Shown here in pieces: positions 16,148 to 24,107 of a DNA stretch of 27,193 nucleotides. Under the pieces are notes generated by a model that saw only the letters and a program-made list of their open reading frames with translations, ran no database searches and had not been told where the DNA came from. Both the position numbers and the translations under genes were made by a program. This DNA comes from Desulfonatronospira sp. (lineage in GTDB: Bacteria > Desulfobacterota > Desulfovibrionia > Desulfovibrionales > Desulfonatronovibrionaceae). The DNA lies in the NCBI GenBank assembly GCA_003554505.1, contig PWGS01000221.1, forward strand, positions 1-27,193. The letters are read 5' to 3'. Positions within the stretch are counted from its first letter, which is position 1, and each line of letters opens with the position of its first letter.

Positions 16148-17980
16148 ATGTTCGATTTTTTATACCATAAAAATACCGCAAAACAGCGCTATGATCTGCA
16201 GGATGTCCAGGAACCGCAGCTCTTGAGAGATCTTTATCCATATAACCATGTCCCCCGCATAGCCTTTGACGACTCTTTTATTCTGCCCCGTCCTCCGGAA
16301 CAGATATTTATTACGGACACGACTTTCAGAGACGGCCAGCAGGCCATGCCTCCTTTTACAGTAAACCAGATTGCAGATATATATGAATATATGCACCGAC
16401 TGGGAGGACATTCCGGGCTAATCCGCCAGAGGGAATTCTTTCTTTACTCGGACAAGGACAGAAAAGCTGTGGAGGCCTGCCTGGAGAAGGGACACAGATA
16501 TCCTGAGATTACAGGCTGGATTAGGGCCAACAAGGATGACCTCAAGCTGGTCAAGGATATGGGGCTCAAGGAGACGGGCATGCTGACCTCTGTTTCAGAT
16601 TACCACATATTTCTGAAGCTGGGCAAAACCCGTCAGCAGGCCATGGAAGACTACCTGGAACTTGTAGAGGCGGCCCTGGACTGGGACATAATCCCCAGGT
16701 GTCATTTTGAGGATATAACCAGGGCTGACATTTACGGATTCTGCATACCTTATGCACAGAGGCTCATGGAACTTTCCCAGCAGAAAGGCCTCCCGGTTAA
16801 AATCCGGCTTTGCGATACCATGGGGTATGGAGTCCCTTATCCCGGCTCTGCTTTGCCCAGAAGCGTGGCCAAGATCGTGCGGGCTTTTACCCACGAGGCC
16901 AAAGTACCGCCTGAAGCCCTTGAATGGCATGGACACAACGACTTTCACAAGGCCTTTATAAACGGCACAACCGCCTGGCTGTACGGCTGCAGTGCAGTCA
17001 ACTCCACCCTTTTTGGAATAGGCGAGCGCACCGGCAACGCTCCCCTGGAAGCCCTGGTCATTGAATACATCTCTCTGACCAGCGATGACGACGCAGCGTA
17101 TACACCGGTAATTACCGAACTGGCCAGGTATTTCCACAAAAACCTTGGCGCTGAAATACCCGCTAATTATCCCTTTGCCGGCAGGGACTTCAATGCCACC
17201 AGTGCCGGAATTCATGTAGACGGACTTATGAAAAACGAGGAGATATACAATATCTTCGACACTGAGCAGATTCTTCACAGGTCAATACCCATTATTATTT
17301 CCGATAAAACCGGTAAAGCAGGCGTGGCCTACTGGATCAACCACTACCTGGATCTCTCCGATGACCAGAAGGTGGACAAGCGGCATCCGGCTGTCGGGAA
17401 AATATACGAGAAAATCAGAAAATCATATAATCAGGGCCGCCCCACCAACTTCTCTCACGAGGAGATGGAACAGCTGGTAAGGCGCTATCTGCCCGAACTG
17501 TTCTCTTCATCCTTTGATCAGTTAAAGGAACTTGCTCACAGGGTGCTGCAGAAAATCATACAGGATCTGGCAGCTGAGCCTGAAATGGCCTCTCACGACA
17601 TTGACAGGATCAACAGCAAGATGCAGGAGTTCTTGAAGGAATACCCCTTTATTCAGTATATGTATATCACTGATATAAACGGCTACCTTCTGACCTGGAA
17701 TGTCAGCAACATAGAAGATCTATCCAAGTATCAGCAGGTGGATCCAGGCACCAACCTGTCGGACCGGGAATGGTTCATTCTCCCGGTCAAAACCGGCAAG
17801 CTGCATATAACCGACTTTTATAAGTCTCATTTCACCGGCAAGCTTTGTTTAACCGCCTCAATTCCTGTGTTCAGCGAACATGATGAAATTCTTGCCATTC
17901 TCGGGGCGGACATCCGCTTTGACGAACTGGTCAAAATCCAGGAGGATTTTGCTTTTGAACAGAACCTGTTATCCAAATAG
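16148..17980 (+). CDS. Re-citrate-synthase-like DRE-TIM enzyme fused to a C-terminal Cache/PAS-like sensor domain
   Basis: Residues about 52-400 form an HMG-CoA-lyase/isopropylmalate-synthase-type barrel: TDTTFRDGQQ (Arg61, Asp62), EITGWIRANKDDL, SDYHIFLKL, PRCHFEDITRADIYGF, RLCDTMGYG, the metal pair WHGHND (His261, His263), GIGERTGNAPLEAL and SAGIHVDG (His356). These long blocks resemble the Re-citrate synthases described from Clostridium kluyveri and predicted in Desulfovibrio, which join acetyl-CoA and oxaloacetate. The usual LeuA allosteric domain is missing. Instead residues about 480-600 read as a Cache/PAS-like fold (IQYMYITDINGYLLTWN, DREWF, TGKLHITDFYKS, TGKLCLTASIPVF, ILAILGADIRFDELV). 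No signal peptide or membrane segment is seen, so the sensor would be cytoplasmic, unlike most Cache domains. GGAGGG precedes the ATG at short spacing. The superfamily is certain; the exact reaction is inference. Confidence 0.8.
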   Translation: MFDFLYHKNTAKQRYDLQDVQEPQLLRDLYPYNHVPRIAFDDSFILPRPPEQIFITDTTFRDGQQAMPPFTVNQIADIYEYMHRLGGHSGLIRQREFFLYSDKDRKAVEACLEKGHRYPEITGWIRANKDDLKLVKDMGLKETGMLTSVSDYHIFLKLGKTRQQAMEDYLELVEAALDWDIIPRCHFEDITRADIYGFCIPYAQRLMELSQQKGLPVKIRLCDTMGYGVPYPGSALPRSVAKIVRAFTHEAKVPPEALEWHGHNDFHKAFINGTTAWLYGCSAVNSTLFGIGERTGNAPLEALVIEYISLTSDDDAAYTPVITELARYFHKNLGAEIPANYPFAGRDFNATSAGIHVDGLMKNEEIYNIFDTEQILHRSIPIIISDKTGKAGVAYWINHYLDLSDDQKVDKRHPAVGKIYEKIRKSYNQGRPTNFSHEEMEQLVRRYLPELFSSSFDQLKELAHRVLQKIIQDLAAEPEMASHDIDRINSKMQEFLKEYPFIQYMYITDINGYLLTWNVSNIEDLSKYQQVDPGTNLSDREWFILPVKTGKLHITDFYKSHFTGKLCLTASIPVFSEHDEILAILGADIRFDELVKIQEDFAFEQNLLSK

Positions 17981-18006
17981 ATTGAATAAATCACCTGCAC
18001 GTCAGC

Positions 18007-18039
18007 ATGTGCCTGCACAAGGATCTTTTGCAGGCACAT
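18007..18039 (+). terminator. Perfect 11-bp hairpin after the citrate-synthase-like gene
   Basis: ATGTGCCTGCA (18007-18017) pairs perfectly with TGCAGGCACAT (18029-18039) around an 11-nt loop, 26 nt after the stop. No U-run follows, so it is not a textbook terminator; it may end or stabilise the upstream message. CCTGCAC also occurs just upstream (17994-18000) and could pair with the right arm instead, giving an alternative structure. Confidence 0.5.
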
Positions 18040-18087
18040 TATGTAGCCAGTATATTTAAGACTAATTTCTAATTCAGGAGTAAAGAC

Positions 18088-18528
18088 ATGTGGAAAATAC
18101 TGCCAGTGGCACTGATGATTTTCATTTTGTCCGGTTGCTGGGCCACCAAGGAAACAGAACCCGAAACATTCGAGCCTGTATCCGAATCCGGTGAAGCTCA
18201 GCCCAAAGATGCAGCGGACCATCGCTACTATGATTTTGATGACATTCCCATTCCCAGGGAAATGAGCATAGACAGGGATGGGTCCATTCTCTTCGAATCC
18301 CAGGGGATAAGGGCCGGAATGCTTACCTACACCGGCAGAGGAGACAGTGAATCCCTGTTCAATTACTTTCAGAAAGGATTGCCCAATGAAGGGTGGGAGC
18401 TCTTAAGCTACATAAAGTATGGAACCCAGATACAGACTTTTTCCAAGGACGACAGGCTCTGCATTATCCGTATCATAGACGGCAGGCTTAGAACCGAGCT
18501 TCAGATCTGGATCTCTCCAAAAATCTGA
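18088..18528 (+). CDS. Small lipoprotein of unknown function
   Basis: The 146-residue product has a lipoprotein signal peptide (MWKILPVALMIFILSGC, Cys17 lipidated). A short acidic linker follows, then a compact alpha/beta domain from about residue 50: DDIPIPREMSIDRDGSILFESQGIRAGMLTYTGRG, then SLFNYFQKGLPNEGWELLSYIKYG. This pattern, with a helix ending in GWELL and flanking strands, looks like a small conserved envelope domain that I associate with Desulfovibrio-type lipoproteins, but I cannot name the family. TCAGGAG lies about 8 nt before the ATG. It is followed closely by coaBC, so the two may be co-transcribed, although no functional link is obvious. Confidence 0.8.
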   Translation: MWKILPVALMIFILSGCWATKETEPETFEPVSESGEAQPKDAADHRYYDFDDIPIPREMSIDRDGSILFESQGIRAGMLTYTGRGDSESLFNYFQKGLPNEGWELLSYIKYGTQIQTFSKDDRLCIIRIIDGRLRTELQIWISPKI

Positions 18529-18556
18529 TTCTTTTGGTTTGTGGACGATCAAGCAT

Positions 18557-19777
18557 ATGCTTTCCAATCCCTGTATGACTTTTGACCATTACCATGGCCA
18601 GCGGGGGCACCTGGGTCTTACCGGGAGCATTGCAGCCTACAAGTCTCTGGAACTTGTGCGTCTGCTTCAGAAATCTTCTATTTCAGTCAGCGCAACCATC
18701 ACCAGCTCCGGAAGTGCTTTTATCGGCCCTCTGACCCTCAGTGCCCTGGGCATCGACCCCCTGTATACCCCTGACTATTCACCATTGGAACAGCCCTTTG
18801 CTCATTTGAGTTCGCAGTTTTCGCCTCACGTCTTCATGGTGGCGCCCGCCACGGCCAACATCATGGCCAAAGCAGCCTCAGGAATCGCAGACGATCTTTT
18901 ATCCACACAAATTTTGTCCTCCCCCGGAAGCGTGCTTTTTGCTCCGGCCATGAACCCCGTCATGTGGAACAATGCCGCCACAAGGCGCAATATCCGACGG
19001 CTTGGGGACCTGGGCCATGAGGTTGTTGAGCCGGACAGCGGTCAGGTGGCCTGTGGTGATCAAGGCCAGGGCAGGTTTCCGGAAATTGAAGTCTTATATT
19101 ACACCTGCCTGAGAAAACTTACCAGACAGGATATGGTTTCCAGAAGAGTGCTCATAACAGCAGGTCCCACGCACGAATATTTCGACCTGGTTCGCTTCTG
19201 GAGCAATCCATCCAGCGGCCGGATGGGCCTGGCCACAGCTTTAGCCCTGTGGCTCAGAGGCGCTGAAATCCATTTTGTTCATGGACCCATGCAACCTGTA
19301 TTGCCTTTGCCTGGTTTTTATATTTATTCTGTTACCACTGCCAGTGATATGTATAAACAGTGCAGCATGCTTTGGCCTGATTGTGACCTGGGAGTATTCA
19401 GTGCCGCAGTAGCTGATTTTGCGCCGCAAAAGGCCTCAGGCTCCAAGTTTAAGAAAGAGGGATGCACGTCTCTGCAGGTAAAAATGACTCCCACCCCGGA
19501 TATTCTGGCAGAAATGAGCGCTTCCAGAAACAGGAACCAAAAAGTTGTCGGCTTTGCAGCAGAAGCTGAAAATCTTGAGGATAACGCTTTTGCCAAGTTG
19601 AATAAAAAGTCCCTGGACATGATTGTAGCCAACCTGGTTACCTCTGAATCAACTCCTTTCGGCTCTGAAGACAACCAGGTCTTGATCATGGATAAAAGCG
19701 GGAGCAAAGAATACCTTCCAATGCTTTCCAAGCAGAAAATAGCCTGGAGGATGGCGGATTGGATACAAGAATTATAA
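18557..19777 (+). CDS. coaBC: Bifunctional phosphopantothenoylcysteine decarboxylase/phosphopantothenate--cysteine ligase CoaBC
   Basis: CoaBC joins cysteine to phosphopantothenate and decarboxylates the product to 4'-phosphopantetheine, two steps of coenzyme A synthesis. The N-terminal flavoprotein (CoaC) half shows LGLTGSIAAYKSLELVRLL, SGSAFIGPLTL, APATANIMAKAASGIADDLLS, FAPAMNPVMWNNAATRRN and the active-Cys motif VACGDQGQGRF. The CoaB half begins RRVLITAGPTHEYFDLVRFWSNPSSGRMG and has AAVADFAPQKASGSKFKKEG, GFAAEAEN and DMIVANLV. The reading frame is open from a TTG at 18539; in-frame ATGs lie at 18557 and 18575, none with a convincing ribosome site, so the start is uncertain by up to 12 codons. 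The end overlaps the next gene by 19 nt. Confidence 0.93.
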   Translation: MLSNPCMTFDHYHGQRGHLGLTGSIAAYKSLELVRLLQKSSISVSATITSSGSAFIGPLTLSALGIDPLYTPDYSPLEQPFAHLSSQFSPHVFMVAPATANIMAKAASGIADDLLSTQILSSPGSVLFAPAMNPVMWNNAATRRNIRRLGDLGHEVVEPDSGQVACGDQGQGRFPEIEVLYYTCLRKLTRQDMVSRRVLITAGPTHEYFDLVRFWSNPSSGRMGLATALALWLRGAEIHFVHGPMQPVLPLPGFYIYSVTTASDMYKQCSMLWPDCDLGVFSAAVADFAPQKASGSKFKKEGCTSLQVKMTPTPDILAEMSASRNRNQKVVGFAAEAENLEDNAFAKLNKKSLDMIVANLVTSESTPFGSEDNQVLIMDKSGSKEYLPMLSKQKIAWRMADWIQEL

Positions 19778-20370
19778 ACTCGCATCCTGCATCAGCCAGG
19801 CTGGAAATGCTGGGTATCAGATATCTCTTCAAGCCTGCAGTCAGAGCCCAACACCAGCCGCAGGAAACTGCCTCTGGATCGGATACCGCACCGAGCTCCT
19901 GTTCTGTCCACTCTAATTACAATGATGCCGCCGACTCCAGGACCGACCCTTTACTGGAGTCTTTGTACAGACCGTCATACTCGGTATGGACCTACCTGGA
20001 ACTCTATGAAGACCTTTGCTGTGGTTTCAATACCCCAAGAGCCCGGCTGCTTGCAGCCATACAGAACAGTATGGGATGGGACGCATGTTCTTTTACTTAC
20101 TGGCCGGTAACCAGAAAATTTTCGAATAAAACTGTTCCGGACAAGGATTTTTTTTATTCAGCTATGGACAGAATCAATCCAGTTTATATTTTCTGTTTTG
20201 GAGCAGCTGCTTTTAACATCCTGCTTCCCCGGGAAAAGTTTACATACGGCAAGTGGGTGACAGGCCGCTTTTCCATCATGGCTCTGCCTTCTATAGACGC
20301 TTTAATGCCTGATAACCGGTTTCTTAAAAATTTTACATGGCGGATGATCAACAGTTTCTCACTTGCATAA
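19759..20370 (+). CDS. Unrecognised protein, possibly uracil-DNA-glycosylase-like fold
   Basis: I cannot assign this 203-residue protein securely. The TTG start at 19759 is supported by GGAGG at 19746-19750 with 8 nt spacing; the first ATG (19807) would drop 16 residues. Residues about 30-65 are Ser/Thr/Gln-rich and look disordered. The rest is folded: WTYLELYEDLCCGFNTPRARLLAAIQNSMGWDACSFTYWPV, then NPVYIFCFGAAAFNILL and FSIMALPSIDALMPDNRFLKNFTW. The order of a sugar- or base-side loop, a hydrophobic strand ending in FGAAAF, and a late LPSxxxL segment recalls the uracil-DNA glycosylase superfamily, but key residues are not evident. It overlaps coaBC and is likely translated with it. Confidence 0.7.
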   Translation: MDTRIINSHPASARLEMLGIRYLFKPAVRAQHQPQETASGSDTAPSSCSVHSNYNDAADSRTDPLLESLYRPSYSVWTYLELYEDLCCGFNTPRARLLAAIQNSMGWDACSFTYWPVTRKFSNKTVPDKDFFYSAMDRINPVYIFCFGAAAFNILLPREKFTYGKWVTGRFSIMALPSIDALMPDNRFLKNFTWRMINSFSLA

Positions 20371-20404
20371 CAATTAAACATCAATATTAACTACCGAGAA
20401 TATC

Positions 20405-21700
20405 ATGAAAATTTTTAAAATCTGTTTTCTGGTTTCGTTGATACTTTTAGCATTCAGCCTGGTATTCGCCGACAGAGAGCCTGCATCTCACCAGATCCTC
20501 AAGGTGGACATAGACGGGCCCATTCCCCCTGCCACTGAAGAACTGCTTCAGGATTCCCTGAGCCGCGCTCACGATGAGGATTTCATCGCGCTCATGATAC
20601 GCCTGGATACACCCGGCGGTCTGGTGGAATCCATGCGCAACATGGTCAAGGACATCCTTGCTTCCGATCTGCCGGTGATTGTCTGGGTGGATCCCCCCGG
20701 GGCCAGGGCCACCTCAGCAGGAGTGTTTCTTGTGGCCGCTTCGGACCATGCGGTCATGAGCCCCCAGACCCCCATAGGTTCAGCTTCTCCAGTGACCATG
20801 GGCGGAGAGGAGCAGGATGAAACCATGCAGCAGAAGATTATAAATGAAATGCTCTCCCTCGTTCGCACAGTGGCCAAAGACAAGGGTCGAAACGCGGATT
20901 GGTATGAAAAGGCTGTTACCGAAGCTGCAAATATCGACTCTGAAGAGGCCTTGCAGTTAAGGGTTATTGATCACATTGCCACGTCCACTGAGGATCTTTT
21001 AAGTCAGCTGGGTAAAAAGGGTCTTCAGGTTTATGGCGAGGAAATAACATTTGAAAGCGATGAAGTAAGTATTGTTCAGTTCGAGCCCGGCTTTAAGTAC
21101 AAAGTGCTTTCATGGCTTCTGCATCCGCAGATCGCCTATATTTTATTTCTTGCCGGAATGGCCGGGCTTTTTTTCGAACTTTCCAACCCGGGTGCCATTT
21201 TTCCCGGAGGGATAGGGTCCATGTGCCTGATCATGGGTCTTTACTCCCTGGCGGTTCTTCCCACCAATATTTCCGGAATTTTGTTGCTAATCCTTGGTTT
21301 TATATTTATTATACTGGAAATCAACATGCCGACCTTTGGTCTGTTGACTCTGGCGGCCATAACAAGCTTTTTCTTTGGATCACTTTTTCTGTTCGATGCA
21401 GAGCATCCTTATTTCCAGATACCTACTATGACAATAATTCCAGTTGTACTTATTCTTACGGCAATTTTGCTGGCCCTGGCATATCTCATCGGCAAATCCC
21501 AGATGGCCCCTAAAACCCACCAGATGGGCCTGCCTGACAGTACTGCCAAGGTAGTCAGCTGGTCCGGAACACAGGGTCAGGTCAAGGTGAGAGGCGAGAT
21601 CTGGAGAGCCCGGTCCCAGGAAACGATATCCCTGCAGCCCGGCCAGGAAGTTCAGGTGGATAAAGTTGAGGGACTCACCCTACATATAAAACCAGTTTAA
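20405..21700 (+). CDS. nfeD: NfeD-family membrane serine protease (ClpP-class, NfeD1b-like)
   Basis: NfeD1b proteins are membrane proteases that work with slipins, encoded next door. The 431 residues start with a signal peptide (about 1-22). A ClpP/SppA-like protease domain follows, with [20 protein letters not shown], then [31 protein letters not shown], where Ser104 is the expected nucleophile. Lys144 (QQKIINEM) fits the catalytic Lys, and KDKGRN follows. About four to five membrane segments occupy residues 240-362 (for example [15 protein letters not shown] and [18 protein letters not shown]). The C-terminal NfeD OB-fold (about 375-431) contains [17 protein letters not shown]. The ribosome site is weak (CGAGAA). 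The slipin gene follows after 17 nt. Confidence 0.92.
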   Translation: MKIFKICFLVSLILLAFSLVFADREPASHQILKVDIDGPIPPATEELLQDSLSRAHDEDFIALMIRLDTPGGLVESMRNMVKDILASDLPVIVWVDPPGARATSAGVFLVAASDHAVMSPQTPIGSASPVTMGGEEQDETMQQKIINEMLSLVRTVAKDKGRNADWYEKAVTEAANIDSEEALQLRVIDHIATSTEDLLSQLGKKGLQVYGEEITFESDEVSIVQFEPGFKYKVLSWLLHPQIAYILFLAGMAGLFFELSNPGAIFPGGIGSMCLIMGLYSLAVLPTNISGILLLILGFIFIILEINMPTFGLLTLAAITSFFFGSLFLFDAEHPYFQIPTMTIIPVVLILTAILLALAYLIGKSQMAPKTHQMGLPDSTAKVVSWSGTQGQVKVRGEIWRARSQETISLQPGQEVQVDKVEGLTLHIKPV

Positions 21701-21717
21701 CAAAGCAGGAGGAACTA

Positions 21718-22554
21718 ATGCTAACCTATGGTCTACCGGTACTTATACTTGTTGTTCTCTTCCTGATGAATGCCATCAGGATCCTCAACGAGTACGAGCG
21801 TGGTGTAATTTTTCGACTGGGACGATTCCTGAAAGTCAAAGGCCCCGGCATCATCATTCTGATTCCTGTATTGGATAAGATGGTCCGCACCAGCCTGAGA
21901 ATCGTCACCCTGGACGTTCCGCATCAGGAAGTAATCACCCAGGATAACGTCACCATCAAGGTAAACGCGGTTCTTTACTACAGAATCATGTCTCCTCAAC
22001 ACGCAGTGCTGGAAATCGAGGACTATCATTTCGCCACTTCACAGCTTTCGCAGACCACCATCAGAACAGTCTGCGGTGCATCAGAACTGGACGAGATCCT
22101 CGGGCAAAGGGAAAAGCTTAATACCCGGATCCAGTCCATTCTGGACGAGCAGACCGATGCATGGGGCGTAAAGGTAACCACTGTAGAACTCAAGCACATC
22201 GACCTGCCTCAGGAAATGCAGAGAGCCATGGCTGCACAGGCAGAAGCTGAACGTGAGAGAAGGGCCAAGGTCATCAATGCAGAAGGCGAGTTCCAGGCAG
22301 CCAAGAGACTGACCCAGGCAGCCCAGATCATTTCCCAGTACCCGCAGGCTCTGCAGCTCCGCTATCTGCAGACCATGCGGGAAATGACCTCTGAAGGCAG
22401 AAACTCCACTGTCATTCCCATTCCCATTGACTTGTTCAGAGGGCTTGGACCAATCATGTCCGAACATGCACAGGGCTCCACCCAGATCGACCCTGAGGAT
22501 CTGCCTGAGCCTGATGTACCTCCTGATCCTTTGGATCCTGAGCAGAAAAGCTGA
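21718..22554 (+). CDS. Slipin (stomatin/prohibitin-like SPFH-domain membrane protein)
   Basis: Slipins form large membrane-attached oligomers and are the usual partners and substrates of NfeD-type proteases. The 278-residue protein has one N-terminal membrane segment ([15 protein letters not shown]), then [16 protein letters not shown] and [21 protein letters not shown] at the start of the SPFH domain. The family segments [38 protein letters not shown] and [38 protein letters not shown] follow. A coiled-coil AQAEAERE region and a Pro/Glu/Asp-rich tail close it. AGGAGG lies just upstream of the ATG, the best ribosome site in this operon. Confidence 0.95.
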   Translation: MLTYGLPVLILVVLFLMNAIRILNEYERGVIFRLGRFLKVKGPGIIILIPVLDKMVRTSLRIVTLDVPHQEVITQDNVTIKVNAVLYYRIMSPQHAVLEIEDYHFATSQLSQTTIRTVCGASELDEILGQREKLNTRIQSILDEQTDAWGVKVTTVELKHIDLPQEMQRAMAAQAEAERERRAKVINAEGEFQAAKRLTQAAQIISQYPQALQLRYLQTMREMTSEGRNSTVIPIPIDLFRGLGPIMSEHAQGSTQIDPEDLPEPDVPPDPLDPEQKS

Positions 22555-22585
22555 TTGTCCATGTTTAAACTCTAAGGGTGATTAA

Positions 22586-22867
22586 ATGAAGACCGATACA
22601 TTAACTGCCCGCATAGAATCTTTAATTCAGGATATATTGAGTTCTCAAAACAACAACCAGATGCCCAGCTTAAATCTGGTCCAGGACTTTGTTCGTGCAG
22701 CCAGGACCCTGCCCATGCAAGCTGAAGAAAGCCGCCTGGCTGAAGCAGAAGACTTCAGCCATCTGGCAGACCAGCTTTTGCTGGCTGTAAAAAACAATCA
22801 ATTTGAAGAAGCAGTCCAGCTTATGGAGGCCATTAGAGAAGCCTGGACTTTTATCGCTGAAAATTGA
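22586..22867 (+). CDS. Small hypothetical protein in the nfeD-slipin operon
   Basis: The 93-residue product is acidic and helical, without signal peptide or membrane segment. It starts MKTDTLTARIESLIQDILS and contains two amphipathic stretches (NLVQDFVRAARTLP and LADQLLLAVKNNQFEEAVQLMEAIREAWTFI). I do not recognise the family. TAAGGGTG lies about 6 nt before the ATG, and the gene is 31 nt after the slipin gene and just before the shared terminator, so it is co-transcribed with nfeD and the slipin. A regulatory or adaptor role is conceivable but there is no direct evidence. Confidence 0.72.
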   Translation: MKTDTLTARIESLIQDILSSQNNNQMPSLNLVQDFVRAARTLPMQAEESRLAEAEDFSHLADQLLLAVKNNQFEEAVQLMEAIREAWTFIAEN

Positions 22868-22895
22868 TTTTCCAATTATAACGAAATGTTAACCG

Positions 22896-22936
22896 ACAAG
22901 CCTGATTGATGGACATCGATCAGGCTTGTTTTTTTT
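22896..22936 (+). terminator. Strong rho-independent terminator of the nfeD-slipin operon
   Basis: A 15-bp stem (22896-22910 with 22915-22929, one G-U pair) closes on a GGAC tetraloop and is followed by eight T residues. It starts 29 nt after the stop of the 93-codon gene. Confidence 0.95.
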
Positions 22937-23184
22937 GTCCTTACTTGCTAAATCTGAAACCACTCAGCGGATTGGTTCTGAACCCAGATTAGCATACAGG
23001 AAAAAGTTGCTTTAATAATGCATAGCCGGTCAGACTTTTATGAGCTTGATGGCAGTCTGTTAGCTGCAACAGAGATCCAGCCCTGCCCTTTTCCTGCAAC
23101 CGACAGCGGACAATTTTACCTTGACGGTTTTTTCAGATAACTGGCCGGCCGGTTGCAGGCAAATCTCTCTTTAGACCTATTTAC
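22937..23184. other. Non-coding region upstream of parA
   Basis: This is part of the only gene-free stretch over 300 nt in the window (22868-23236). I see no plausible gene on either strand. It holds a 6-bp stem TCTGTT/AACAGA (23056-23061 and 23068-23073), a 10-bp inverted repeat (listed separately), a GGCCGGCC palindrome (23143-23150) and a TTGACG (23121-23126) lacking a good -10. The parA promoter should be here but I cannot fix it: TATTTA at 23178-23183 is the best -10 candidate, without a good -35. No cluster of DnaA boxes is present, so an origin is not supported. Confidence 0.5.
23093..23159. repeat. 10-bp perfect inverted repeat, 47-nt spacer
   Basis: CCTGCAACCG (23093-23102) is matched by CGGTTGCAGG (23150-23159). 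The arms enclose TTGACG and a GGCCGGCC palindrome and end 25 nt before the parS palindrome. It could fold as an RNA stem in a leader or serve as a two-site operator. A chance match of ten bases at this range is unlikely, but no function is shown. Confidence 0.55.
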
Positions 23185-23220
23185 TCAAACTTAATGTTTC
23201 ACGTGAAACATTAAGTTTGA
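23185..23220. promoter_or_regulatory. parS: parS centromere site inside a perfect 36-bp palindrome
   Basis: The core TGTTTCACGTGAAACA at 23195-23210 equals the bacterial chromosomal parS consensus, to which ParB binds and from which it spreads. The symmetry continues outward without a mismatch for ten more bases each side (left half TCAAACTTAATGTTTCAC), giving 36 bp. It lies 2 nt before the AAGGAG of parA, so bound ParB could also block parA transcription or translation of its message, and the RNA could fold on itself. Identity as parS is very secure; autoregulation is inference. Confidence 0.95.
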
Positions 23221-23236
23221 ACAAGGAGAAAAAGCA

Positions 23237-24001
23237 TTGCAGTGGAACATTGTGGTTGCAAACCAGAAAGGCGGTGTAGGCAAGACTACGACAGCGGTAA
23301 ACCTGGCAGCATCCCTGGCAGTAATGGAAAAAAAAGTTCTTCTGGTGGACTGTGACGCCCAGGCCAACGCCAGCAGCGGACTGGGGGTGAATATAGACTC
23401 GCTGGAATTCACTTTGTATCACGGTTTAACAGGAGAAGCAGACCCCAAAAAAATCATCAGACGCACGGAATTAAAATACCTGGATGTGATACCCTCAAGC
23501 AAGGATCTGGTTGCTGCTGAACTTGAATTGAACGACAAGCAGGACAGGGAATACTATCTGTACAACATGCTGAAAACAATCAGCCGGCCATATACTTTTG
23601 TTATCCTGGACTGCCCGCCATCACTGGGCATGATAACGATCAATGCCATGTGTGCTTCAAACCGTTTACTGGTGCCAATGCAATGCGAGTATTATGCACT
23701 GGAGGGTATTGCCAGGCTGTTCGAGACGTTCGAGCTTATCAGAAAAAGACTCAATAATGATCTGCAACTCCTTGGGGTGGCCTTGACCATGTTCGACAAA
23801 AGAAACAAGCTTTGTCACCAGGTGATCAAGGAAATCAGAAGACATTTTCAGACGCAGACCATGGAAAGCATAATACCCAGAAATGTTCGTCTGTCAGAAG
23901 CGCCCAGCCATGGGAGGCCGGTTCTTGCCTATGACATAAGGTCAACCGGTTCCCATGCCTATCTAAGACTGGCAAAGGAAGTAGTGAACAGGTTGCAGTA
24001 A
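23237..24001 (+). CDS. parA: Chromosome-partitioning ATPase ParA/Soj
   Basis: ParA-type ATPases form nucleoid-bound dimers that pull or position ParB-parS complexes and so segregate replication origins. The 254-residue protein has the deviant Walker A NQKGGVGKTTTAVNLAASLA (Lys11 and Lys16), the strand LLVDCDAQANASSGLG, Walker B VILDCPPSLG and SEAPSHGRPVLAYD near the end, matching chromosomal Soj. The TTG start at 23237 is chosen because AAGGAG (23223-23228) precedes it by 8 nt and the fold starts at once; no ATG is available before the Walker motif. parS lies immediately upstream. parB is not next: a convergent gene intervenes. Confidence 0.95.
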   Translation: MQWNIVVANQKGGVGKTTTAVNLAASLAVMEKKVLLVDCDAQANASSGLGVNIDSLEFTLYHGLTGEADPKKIIRRTELKYLDVIPSSKDLVAAELELNDKQDREYYLYNMLKTISRPYTFVILDCPPSLGMITINAMCASNRLLVPMQCEYYALEGIARLFETFELIRKRLNNDLQLLGVALTMFDKRNKLCHQVIKEIRRHFQTQTMESIIPRNVRLSEAPSHGRPVLAYDIRSTGSHAYLRLAKEVVNRLQ

Positions 24002-24010
24002 AATAGAGGG

Positions 24011-24057
24011 GTTGCAGGGTGTGTTGCGCTGCCGGCTAACGCTCAACACCCTGCAGC
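24011..24057. terminator. Hairpin between convergent parA and zinc-ribbon gene
   Basis: TGCAGGGTGT (24013-24022) pairs with ACACCCTGCA (24046-24055), with one further G-U and G-C pair outside. It lies 10 nt after the parA stop. No U-run follows on either strand, so it may be a bidirectional pausing or stabilising structure rather than a classic terminator. Confidence 0.5.
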
Positions 24058-24107
24058 ATTATCTGGTATTGAAGATTCAAATAAAGCGCAATTGTATCGG
24101 CGGCGGT

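Noticed and set aside
18899..18907. Perfect DnaA box TTATCCACA
   Set aside because: It is a single match inside coaBC coding sequence with no cluster or AT-rich unwinding region nearby, so it does not support an origin despite the par genes in the window.
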